A stretch of 13,610 nt of DNA, taken from contig CAZKOT010000034.1 of the NCBI GenBank assembly GCA_964554475.1, forward strand, positions 1 to 13,610, given 5' to 3'. The notes beneath the pieces are model-generated. The model had not been told where the DNA came from, ran no database searches, and saw nothing but the letters and a program-made list of their open reading frames with translations. This document shows positions 1 to 6,443 of the stretch, piece by piece; within the stretch, counting starts at the first letter, position 1; each line of letters starts with the position of its first letter. Position numbers and translations under genes: made by a program. Origin of the DNA: CAJKWP01 sp964554475. Its GTDB lineage: Bacteria > Bacillota > Clostridia > Christensenellales > UBA1242.

Positions 1-2
1 TA

Positions 3-413
3 TTTAACCACAATGCAAATATAATTGAAGAAAACGAAAATGCAATAAATGAAAATGAAGTTTTCAAAAAACTACTTTTTATTTTTGAACCTAATGAAGA
101 TTTTAATAAATATCGTAATGAGATTGATATTCAACAAGAATTTGCTTTGCCAAGAATTAAAAATATGCCAGCTGTTATAAGAAAATTATCTGAGTTTATG
201 TATCGTTTCAAATGTTTTATTAATTTAATTGAAATTGCAAAAAGAAAATATCATAAAGATCCTGATTTTATTGAATATTATGAAAATATTTATAATGTAT
301 TATGTGAGGCATATCCTAGAACATCACTTGCAATTGATAAAAGAATTGAATTTGAACAACAAAAAAATAAAGCTGACAACTCATTCAACACATTAATAGA
401 ACAATACAATTAA
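3..413 (+). CDS. Partial uncharacterised protein, member of a three-gene paralogous family in this window (5' end outside window)
   Basis: The reading frame is open from the first bases of the window to a TAA stop at 411-413, so the gene starts upstream and about 136 C-terminal residues are visible. An in-frame TTG at 147 is not a convincing start because coding-like sequence continues upstream of it (LLFIFEPNEDFNKYRN region). The C-terminal half aligns with the two - strand neighbours: FM-R-KC-I-LI-I-K, then a run ending P-TSLA-KR, matches FMFKRKCMIDLIQISKK and FPETSLAFEKR in the protein at 835-1200. No transmembrane segment or known catalytic motif is visible, and the composition is charged and helical. 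It converges on the neighbouring pair, with a hairpin terminator just after its stop. I do not recognise the family and assign no function. Confidence 0.8.
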   Translation, partial: FNHNANIIEENENAINENEVFKKLLFIFEPNEDFNKYRNEIDIQQEFALPRIKNMPAVIRKLSEFMYRFKCFINLIEIAKRKYHKDPDFIEYYENIYNVLCEAYPRTSLAIDKRIEFEQQKNKADNSFNTLIEQYN

Positions 414-419
414 TAATAA

Positions 420-456
420 AAAACACATACTATAATAATCGTATGTGTTTTTTTAT
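420..456. terminator. Bidirectional Rho-independent terminator between convergent genes
   Basis: Arms AAACACATAC (421-430) and GTATGTGTTT (441-450) form a perfect 10-bp stem around a 10-base AT-rich loop. A T-run follows on the + strand and an A-run precedes it, so the same hairpin ends in U-tracts on both strands. It lies 7 bases after the + strand stop and overlaps the 3' end of the - strand gene, so it can end both convergent transcripts. Confidence 0.85.
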
Positions 457-815
457 TTATTTAATTCCATATCATCTACAAGCCGTTTTTCAAATGCTTG
501 TGAAGCTTCGGGAAAATAATCTTCTAAAATTTTACATTTTTCAACACAAAAATCAACTATTTCATCTCCATCGTCTTTTGCAAATATTTTTTTTACATTT
601 ATTAAGCATTTACGCTTAAACATAAAAAATATGAATTTATGAATTGATTTAATCTGTGCAAAAATTGGATATGCCCTTTTTAATTCAAGTACATGTTCTA
701 ATTGTTTCCCAAAACTAGCAAAATATTTTAATTGCTCTTTTATCGCTTCTTCATTAGGAATTTCTCCAGTTTGATAAATATAAAATAATTCGTTTTTTTG
801 TTTTAATCCATCCAT
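453..815 (-). CDS. Uncharacterised small protein (120 aa), paralogue of the gene at 835-1200
   Basis: The protein begins MDGLKQKNELFYIYQ and is about 60% identical by eye to the adjacent upstream gene product, sharing the block GEIPNEEAIKEQL, the FMFKRKC motif, DGDEIV-FCV-CKILE and AFEKR. I chose the ATG at 815. A longer frame opening at a TTG (833) would start inside the GGAGG ribosome binding site that serves this ATG, with about 11 bases of spacing. The start is 19 bases after the stop of the paralogue at 835-1200, so the two are probably co-transcribed. The protein is small, charged and helical, without signal peptide or membrane segment. The pair looks like a tandem duplication. Function unknown. 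Confidence 0.8.
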   Translation of the reverse strand: MDGLKQKNELFYIYQTGEIPNEEAIKEQLKYFASFGKQLEHVLELKRAYPIFAQIKSIHKFIFFMFKRKCLINVKKIFAKDDGDEIVDFCVEKCKILEDYFPEASQAFEKRLVDDMELNK

Positions 816-834
816 AATACAAAATACCTCCAAA

Positions 835-1200
835 TTATTTAATTAATCCTAGGTCTGTAAATCGTTTTTCAAATGCCAGTGATGTTTCAGGAAAAAGTTC
901 TTCTAAGATTTTACATCCTTTAACACAAAATGCAACAATTTCATCGCCGTCTTCTTTTTTAGAAATTTGAATCAAATCTATCATGCATTTACGCTTAAAC
1001 ATAAAATATATAAATTTATGTATTAATTTTGCCTGTATAGAATCTGGAAATGAATTTTTTAAAGCAAGTTCATCTCTTAATTGTCTTCCAAAATTAGCAT
1101 AATATCTTAATTGCTCTTTTATTGCTTCCTCATTGGGAATTTCTCCAACTTGATAAATATGAAATAATTCCTTTTGTTTTGTTTCTTCCATTATTTCCAT
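835..1200 (-). CDS. Uncharacterised small protein (121 aa), tandem paralogue
   Basis: The start ATG at 1200 is preceded by AGGAGG nine bases upstream; the second ATG, three codons in, is too far from this site. The product begins MEIMEETKQKELFHIYQ and carries the family blocks: GEIPNEEAIKEQL near residues 18-31, HKFIYFMFKRKC in the middle, then DGDEIVAFCVKGCKILEEL and PETSLAFEKR near the C-terminus. The 547-residue gene ends 46 bases upstream on the same strand with no clear terminator between, so an operon of that gene, this one and its paralogue is likely. Two to three conserved cysteines (FKRKC, FCV-CK) could bind metal or form contacts, but that is only a guess. No recognised domain; function unknown. 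Confidence 0.82.
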   Translation of the reverse strand: MEIMEETKQKELFHIYQVGEIPNEEAIKEQLRYYANFGRQLRDELALKNSFPDSIQAKLIHKFIYFMFKRKCMIDLIQISKKEDGDEIVAFCVKGCKILEELFPETSLAFEKRFTDLGLIK

Positions 1201-1246
1201 ATAATATAACCTCCTATCTTTTTTCTATATCTATATTTTATTATAT

Positions 1247-2890
1247 TCATGAAAAATCGAACTCTTCCTCATTGGGGTTTTTATTTTTTTCTTTTTTTAT
1301 ATTTTTTTTACTTTCAATTTTAGGTTTAAACTCATCTATTGAAATATTAAAAAATTCATCTTCGGTTTCTAAATTATGCGTCTCTTGTCCTTGTTGCTGA
1401 CCCCCAAGCCCATGTGCCCCTGCCACCTGCGGTATTATCGGCACCACTGCACTTCTTTCCGCCCTAGGTGACGGTTGATTTTGTGCTTGTCTTGGCGGTG
1501 CTGGCGGTGGCGCTGGTCTTGCTGGTGTTCTTCCAGTTGTAACCCCCGTTGCTCCTGCTACGCTTTCACCTGTGTTTGTCTGCCCAAAATCAATAACCGA
1601 ACCACTGCTTTGATTTTGTTTCTCCGCCCTGTCTTTTGGCAAACTAAACGGACCAAATTTGGGTGGATTAGCTCCCGGTAATTTAATTTCTCCCTCTTTT
1701 GATTTTCCTTTTGTTGCAGTTTGTACCTTCCCAACAATCTCATTGATTTGTTCAAAATTTGTGTTGTTAGTCTTTCTTAATGACGAAATCACGCTTTCAA
1801 TTTCTTTTGGAACATTTCCACGCTCATCAAACAAAATTTTGTCAAGTAACAACTTTTGATTATGATAATATCTTGGATCATTCGGGTCTAACAAATGCCC
1901 GTATTCTCGAAGTAACGCATTAAATCTTCTAATAACAAATGCCCCAAATTTTTGGTCAGCAGTTAAAACACTTAAAATCTTGTCAATATAAATTTTATCA
2001 TTAATCCGTGTTTGAATCATAAGTCTTTCAAACACACTTTTGTTTTTGTCAAGTTTGCTTAAAATGATTTGAGCAAGTTCTTCGTTGGCTTTGTTTCTTC
2101 CCTCACTGTCATTGTCATCATCAGCAATATTAAACAATTTTTTTATCTTTGTCATAAAGTAAACGTCACTATCATCTTTGTAATTAACAATAGGAGTGAC
2201 AATCTCAACACTTTTTTCGCCCTTAATATATGACTTTTCTTCAATTAATTTTAACGTAGCATAAGAAGTTTCTATTTCTTTTAAATCAAAATCTTTCTTT
2301 TCGCTATTTTTTAATTTATCAATTAACTTGTCAGTGGCCTGCTCGTTTGTGTTTTCTTTTTTTTCTATCCTTTGTTCTAACTCAACAACAAACCTGAAAT
2401 AGTAATCCCCGCAACGTGCTTTTAAATATATTAATTTGTTTTGACCCACGCCCTTTGTCGCAGGTGTTGAGTTTTCAATAGTCTTTTTGAGCATTATTAA
2501 TTCTTTCATAACTGCAGGGGAAATAACATAACGCCCTTGGTTATCATATTCGCCCAAAAGTGAATTTTCCAAAACTTCAAAATAGCGTGCTTGTTTAAAA
2601 TAATTAATATTGTTTAAATCAGTAAAAATTGAATCATTATATTGATATGAAATTGTTTTTGCACCTTTTGGCTGAACATTTTCATCCTTATTTTTTATCT
2701 CATTTTTAATTGAGGTTGTTTTAACGTTTTCGTCTTTTTTTGTTGTCACGGGGACTTCTTTTTTTACTTCGGTATTTTTTTCTGTCGAAGTATTTTTGCC
2801 CTTTTTCGGTTCAACATTTACTTCCGCAACTTTTTTTGTTGCGGTTTTCTTTTTGATTTCCTTATCCAACTTCTTTTTTTCTTCTGCCAT
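1247..2890 (-). CDS. Uncharacterised 547-aa protein with Lys-rich N-terminus and Pro/Gln/Gly-rich disordered C-terminal region
   Basis: The product starts MAEEKKKLDKEIKKK. Residues 1-75 are Lys/Glu/Thr-rich and probably disordered. About 80-400 look like a folded, mainly helical region (SYQYNDSIFTDL through QINEIVGKVQ). About 405-505 are rich in Pro, Gln, Gly and Ala (RTPARPAPPPAPPRQ). The tail alternates acidic and basic residues and ends EEEFDFS. There is no signal peptide, membrane segment or catalytic motif I can name. The ATG at 2890 has no Shine-Dalgarno sequence, no in-frame ATG lies nearby, and a promoter sits so close that the mRNA may be leaderless. It probably heads an operon with the two small paralogous genes downstream. 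The layout of disordered arms around a helical core would suit a scaffold or nucleic-acid/cell-structure protein, but that is speculation. Confidence 0.8.
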   Translation of the reverse strand: MAEEKKKLDKEIKKKTATKKVAEVNVEPKKGKNTSTEKNTEVKKEVPVTTKKDENVKTTSIKNEIKNKDENVQPKGAKTISYQYNDSIFTDLNNINYFKQARYFEVLENSLLGEYDNQGRYVISPAVMKELIMLKKTIENSTPATKGVGQNKLIYLKARCGDYYFRFVVELEQRIEKKENTNEQATDKLIDKLKNSEKKDFDLKEIETSYATLKLIEEKSYIKGEKSVEIVTPIVNYKDDSDVYFMTKIKKLFNIADDDNDSEGRNKANEELAQIILSKLDKNKSVFERLMIQTRINDKIYIDKILSVLTADQKFGAFVIRRFNALLREYGHLLDPNDPRYYHNQKLLLDKILFDERGNVPKEIESVISSLRKTNNTNFEQINEIVGKVQTATKGKSKEGEIKLPGANPPKFGPFSLPKDRAEKQNQSSGSVIDFGQTNTGESVAGATGVTTGRTPARPAPPPAPPRQAQNQPSPRAERSAVVPIIPQVAGAHGLGGQQQGQETHNLETEDEFFNISIDEFKPKIESKKNIKKEKNKNPNEEEFDFS

Positions 2891-2896
2891 ACTATT

Positions 2897-2925
2897 ATTA
2901 TATATAAAAACTTTAACAAATGCAA
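2897..2925 (-). promoter_or_regulatory. Sigma-70-type promoter of the 547-aa gene, predicted leaderless
   Basis: On the - strand TTGCAT (2925-2920) and a perfect TATAAT (2902-2897) are separated by 17 bases. A start 7 bases after the -10 falls on the A of the ATG at 2890. The -35 element with its flank, TTGCATTTGTTAA, is almost the same as that of the MORN gene promoter, at the same spacing. Confidence 0.6.
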
Positions 2926-2969
2926 TAAAAAAATTTAGAATAAAAAATTATGCATTAAATTATATTGGC

Positions 2970-3617
2970 TCAATCAATAAATTCATGATCCATTAATACT
3001 CCATTACTAAAGTTTGCATAGAATTCTTTCCCGTTCCATCTTACTTTCATTCTACCATTTTCTTTATCATTTGTCCAATAACCTTCTCTTGTATCTCCAT
3101 AAAGACTAAAATATGTTCCATATCCTTCCCTACATATATTCTCTCCATCATCCGCCATATTTCCAACATATTTATCTCCACAACTCATTTCTTCTTCCAT
3201 TATACCATTTGGCTTATTATTTTTCCATTCACCCTTCAATATGGTTCCATTAGAAAAAGTCATTATTCCATATCCAGTTTTACATCCATTTAAAAGGCAT
3301 CCAACATATTTATCTCCACTATGGTATTTTAATTCAATTTTACCATCTGTTTTATTATATTTCCAATTACCTTCAATTTTATCTCCTTCAGAAGTAGTAT
3401 ATATTCCAGATCCATGTCTTAAATCATTCATAAAATATCCAATATATACATCTCCTTCATTATAATAAAAAGTTCCATATCCATGTTTTTCTCCATTTTT
3501 AAAGTTTCCATCATATTTATCTCCATTATTATAATGATAAATTCCATATCCATGTGGAACACCATCTTTTAAATCTCCAACAAATACTGATCCATCTGTC
3601 ATTTTATAAGTTGCCAT
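2970..3617 (-). CDS. MORN-repeat protein (215 aa)
   Basis: Nearly the whole protein is made of MORN-type repeats of about 23 residues, roughly eight in a row. Each follows the G-x-x-Y-x-G-x-(F/W)-x-(N/D)-G-x-x-x-G-x-G pattern. Clear examples are GDKYDGNFKNGEKHGYG (residues 32-48), GDVYIGYFMNDLRHGSG (55-71) and GDKYVGCLLNGCKTGYG (101-117); later copies near 130, 150 and 180 are more degenerate. There is no signal peptide, membrane helix or fused catalytic domain, so it is likely a cytosolic beta-hairpin binding surface. MORN repeats in other proteins mediate protein or membrane contacts; the partner here is unknown. The ATG at 3617 has AGGAG seven bases upstream. It lies upstream of the 547-residue gene on the same strand, 79 bases away, and shares its promoter type. 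Confidence 0.9.
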   Translation of the reverse strand: MATYKMTDGSVFVGDLKDGVPHGYGIYHYNNGDKYDGNFKNGEKHGYGTFYYNEGDVYIGYFMNDLRHGSGIYTTSEGDKIEGNWKYNKTDGKIELKYHSGDKYVGCLLNGCKTGYGIMTFSNGTILKGEWKNNKPNGIMEEEMSCGDKYVGNMADDGENICREGYGTYFSLYGDTREGYWTNDKENGRMKVRWNGKEFYANFSNGVLMDHEFID

Positions 3618-3658
3618 AATTTTTCTCCTTTTTATTTCTTTTTCTTTTGTATATCATG

Positions 3659-3687
3659 ATTATATATTATAATATTATCAAATGCAA
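3659..3687 (-). promoter_or_regulatory. Sigma-70-type promoter of the MORN-repeat gene
   Basis: On the - strand TTGCAT (3687-3682) and TATAAT (3664-3659) are 17 bases apart, which gives a leader of about 35 bases containing the AGGAG ribosome binding site. The -35 region reads TTGCATTTGATAA, matching the promoter at 2897-2925 except at one base. Confidence 0.65.
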
Positions 3688-3758
3688 TAGTGATTTTTTA
3701 GAATATAAATTGTAATATACATATAATCATTTTTTTATTTTTCACATAAGCAAAATAG

Positions 3759-4207
3759 AATAATGTTTTAGAACGAAAAACAGGCAAAAACAAATTAAAA
3801 TGGAAAAAACAATATCAAAATCTTGTTTCGAGTTATCAAGCACAAAAAAAACGAAGTACTATGCACAGCAGAACGTTCTTAGTCTTTCTTTTGCTGTAAA
3901 ATTGAACAAAACAATACAGGTAAAAACTTGAATTAAAATCAACAAGAACAACTGAAAAAATACAAAGAAATACAGTCGCAAAAAGAAGGACAGAACCAAA
4001 TAGACTTGCATAATAATTTCATTGATTTTATTATTAAATGGAAATTTAGAAACAGATAAAATAAAAAAGATAAAAAATGAGCGAGAACAGTTTAAGAATT
4101 TGCTTTCAAAGCAAGGAAGGGAAACTGATACACGCACCACAAGATTACTTGGAGAACTTGGAATAGGAAAAGAAAAAGCTTATCTCATAAACAAAGTAAG
4201 GCTATAA
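3759..4207 (+). pseudogene. Possible decayed coding sequence in a gene-free stretch
   Basis: This is the main content of the gene-free stretch 3688-4240. It holds three coding-looking fragments on the + strand in different frames: 3759-3899 (contains VLERKTGKNKLKWKKQYQ), 3937-4059 (contains EQLKKYKEIQSQKEGQNQI) and 4022-4207 (contains REQFKNLLSKQGRETD and ends INKVRL). The second and third overlap out of frame, as expected after a single frameshift near 4022-4056. None has a convincing start with a ribosome binding site; the third opens only at a TTG. A 43-codon ATG frame at 3800-3931 overlaps the first fragment. The amphipathic Lys/Gln/Glu-rich composition suggests a degraded gene, but A-rich non-coding DNA can also give such translations. 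I do not recognise the ancestor. Confidence 0.3.
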
Positions 4208-4240
4208 TTTCAGAGAAGCAAAAAATATAGAAACACAAAA

Positions 4241-4262
4241 ATAAAAATTGTGAAATTCACAA
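4241..4262 (-). terminator. Rho-independent terminator of asnB
   Basis: Read on the - strand, TTGTGA (4262-4257) and TCACAA (4253-4248) form a 6-bp stem with a 3-base loop, followed by TTTTTAT. It lies 21 bases after the asnB stop. The stem is short and AT-rich, so it may be a weak terminator. Confidence 0.55.
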
Positions 4263-4283
4263 CTAACTTACTAAAACTTTCCT

Positions 4284-6083
4284 CTAGCCACTAATATCTA
4301 ATCCATAAATTTCAAACCAATTATGAAATTGATATAAATATGCAATCAGTTGCGGTCTTGTCATTAACTGTCCAAACCAGGGATTTTTTAATGAGGGATT
4401 TTCGTTTGTTAAAAGTTCAAAAATTACATTTTTGTCAAAAATTTCATAAAGAATTGAATTTTTGTTTTCTAAAACTTTTTCAAGTGCATTTGTTACTTTT
4501 TCCAAATATTTAGGATTATGAGTTTTTGGATAAGGATTTTTCTTTCTCAGCAAAATTTCACGAGGTAAAACATCTTTTACCGCTTCACGAAGAAGTGCTT
4601 TTTCAACTCCGCCGTAAAACTTAAAATTCCATGGAACATTGTAAAGATATTCAATTAATCTATGATCCGAAAAAGGAACACGAACTTCAAAACTTGCCCC
4701 CATTGTCATTCGGTCTTTTCTTTCAAGAAGTGTTTGCATGAACCAATGAATGTTTAAATAAAACATTTGTTTATGTTTTTTTTCTTGTTCATTTTCAGTT
4801 CCCAAAAGAGGTGTTTGATTAAGCGTGTAGTTATAGTTTGCCAAAACATAATTTTCAAGTTTTAATTTTTCTTTATAACTGTCATTTAAAAGAAGAACTC
4901 TTTCTTTAATATTTCTCAGCCAAGGAAACCCAAAAGAATTTGTATCACGATAATACCATGGATAACCGCCAAAAATTTCATCCGCACATTCTCCCGATAA
5001 TCCAACAGTAAAATTTTTTTTGATTTGACGACCAAACCAAAGAAGAGAGGAATCAATATCAACCATTCCCGGATAATCTTTTAATTTTAATGCAGGCAGT
5101 AATTCATCAAACAATTCATCATTTGAAATTTCTTCACAGTGATGTTTTATTTCATATCTGTCAACTAATAATTTAATAAAATCTTTATCCTGTGAAACAG
5201 TGAAATCGTTTTTTTCAAAATATTTATCATTATCTTTGTAATCAATGCTATATGTTTCAATGTCATTTTTATACTTTGTTGCAAGAGCAGTAATAGCGCT
5301 TGAATCAAGTCCATCCGATAGTAAAAGGCAAAGCGGAACATCTGAAACAAGTTGCCCCTGCACACTATCTTCAAGTAATTCTCTTGTTTTTTTAACCGCT
5401 ATCTCAAAATCACTATTAAAAGGTTTTGCAACAACATCCCAGTATTTTTTTATGCTAAAACCATCATTAGAAATTTTTAAATAATGACCTGGCTTTAATT
5501 CATAAACATCGGGATAAAGTCCATAACCTTCTCTTCTTGAAGGACCTAGTGCCAAAACATGACGAATCCCTTCAAGTGAGATTTTGTGAATATCATAATA
5601 ATGTAAAAATGCTTTTAACTCGCTTGAGAAAGCAAATTCATTATTTTTTTGGTAATAAAAAAGTGGTTTAACTCCCGCACGGTCACGGCAAGCAAAAACT
5701 TCACCAGTAAATTTGTTATAGATAACAAAGGAATAAATTCCATTTAATAAATGAACACAATCTTCTTTGTATTGCGCATACATCTTAATTAAAACTTCTG
5801 TATCACTATGCCCTAAAAAAGTATGTCCACGCGCTTTTAAAAGTTCACGAAGTTGCTTTGTGTTATACAACTCACCATTATAGATCATTATGTAGGGCTC
5901 AAAAACAAAAGGTTGCTTTCCATTCTCCCTATCAACAACAACAAGTCGATTGTGTCCCATGTAAATCTTGTCATCAAAGTAAAACGAACTTTCATCAGGT
6001 CCTCGGTGTGAAAGTTTTTTTAATGCTTCGCTTGCTTTTTCCAAATCGGGTTTTAAAGATAAAACTCCAAAATAACCACACAT
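4284..6083 (-). CDS. asnB: Asparagine synthase, glutamine-hydrolysing (599 aa)
   Basis: Asparagine synthase makes asparagine from aspartate, ATP and glutamine in the cytoplasm. The N-terminal class II glutamine amidotransferase domain starts MCGYFG with Cys2 as nucleophile, then LSHRGPDES (residues 24-32), IYNGELYN (67-74) and GHSDTEV (91-97). The synthetase domain has the pyrophosphate loop LSDGLDSS (255-262), SGECADEIFGGYPW (363-376), and DRMTMGASFEVRVPF followed by KKNPYPKTHNP in the C-terminal part. The usual loop is SGGxDSS; here the second residue is Asp257 instead of Gly. Length and motif order suit a full AsnB. The ATG at 6083 is fixed by Cys2 and preceded by GGGAG. It is transcribed alone on the - strand, with its promoter region running toward the assembly gap. 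The function is well supported; the effect of the loop change is not known. Confidence 0.95.
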   Translation of the reverse strand: MCGYFGVLSLKPDLEKASEALKKLSHRGPDESSFYFDDKIYMGHNRLVVVDRENGKQPFVFEPYIMIYNGELYNTKQLRELLKARGHTFLGHSDTEVLIKMYAQYKEDCVHLLNGIYSFVIYNKFTGEVFACRDRAGVKPLFYYQKNNEFAFSSELKAFLHYYDIHKISLEGIRHVLALGPSRREGYGLYPDVYELKPGHYLKISNDGFSIKKYWDVVAKPFNSDFEIAVKKTRELLEDSVQGQLVSDVPLCLLLSDGLDSSAITALATKYKNDIETYSIDYKDNDKYFEKNDFTVSQDKDFIKLLVDRYEIKHHCEEISNDELFDELLPALKLKDYPGMVDIDSSLLWFGRQIKKNFTVGLSGECADEIFGGYPWYYRDTNSFGFPWLRNIKERVLLLNDSYKEKLKLENYVLANYNYTLNQTPLLGTENEQEKKHKQMFYLNIHWFMQTLLERKDRMTMGASFEVRVPFSDHRLIEYLYNVPWNFKFYGGVEKALLREAVKDVLPREILLRKKNPYPKTHNPKYLEKVTNALEKVLENKNSILYEIFDKNVIFELLTNENPSLKNPWFGQLMTRPQLIAYLYQFHNWFEIYGLDISG

Positions 6084-6142
6084 TTTCTTCTCCCATTCAT
6101 GAACTTACAATTTATATTATGCAAACACAATAAGAAGTGTTG

Positions 6143-6242
6143 NNNNNNNNNNNNNNNNNNNNNNNNNNNNNNNNNNNNNNNNNNNNNNNNNNNNNNNNNN
6201 NNNNNNNNNNNNNNNNNNNNNNNNNNNNNNNNNNNNNNNNNN
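6143..6242. other. Assembly gap (100 N)
   Basis: Exactly 100 unspecified bases, a conventional placeholder for a scaffold gap of unknown length. Any neighbourhood argument linking asnB and the genes to its left with the aspartokinase and CRISPR locus to its right is unsupported. The 201 bases from 6243 to 6443 contain no gene I can identify, only AT-rich DNA and a weak AAGGT/ACCTT hairpin near 6282-6296. Confidence 0.99.
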
Positions 6243-6443
6243 TTTTCACTATTTAAATCAATTTTACGTAAACTGAAAATGTAAGGTTTACACCTTTTAA
6301 AAATATATAAAATTAAAAAATTTCATAATCATAAATCAAATAACAAGTCGCAAAAACATAAAATTTATTTTTTACTCTAACGAAATCCATAATCATATTA
6401 TTTGTTTTATGAATTATTTACAAGCCCAAAAGTAGGATAGCAA

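Noticed and set aside
816..833. TTG start adding six residues to the 453-815 gene
   Set aside because: The TTG is part of the GGAGG ribosome binding site serving the ATG at 815.
1122..1400. Hydrophobic + strand frame over the start of the 835-1200 gene and the end of the 547-aa gene
   Set aside because: It is antisense to two well-supported genes and has no plausible ribosome binding site.
3859..4140. Hydrophobic 93-aa - strand frame that looks like a membrane protein
   Set aside because: It starts at a GTG with no ribosome binding site and is the complement of A-rich DNA, which gives Phe/Leu/Ile-rich translations by default.
5165..5374. Alternative - strand frame inside asnB
   Set aside because: It is a shadow in another frame; the asnB frame carries the synthetase motifs here.
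6243..6443. tRNA, riboswitch or small gene between the gap and the aspartokinase
   Set aside because: No cloverleaf, no conserved leader structure and no frame with a ribosome binding site could be found.
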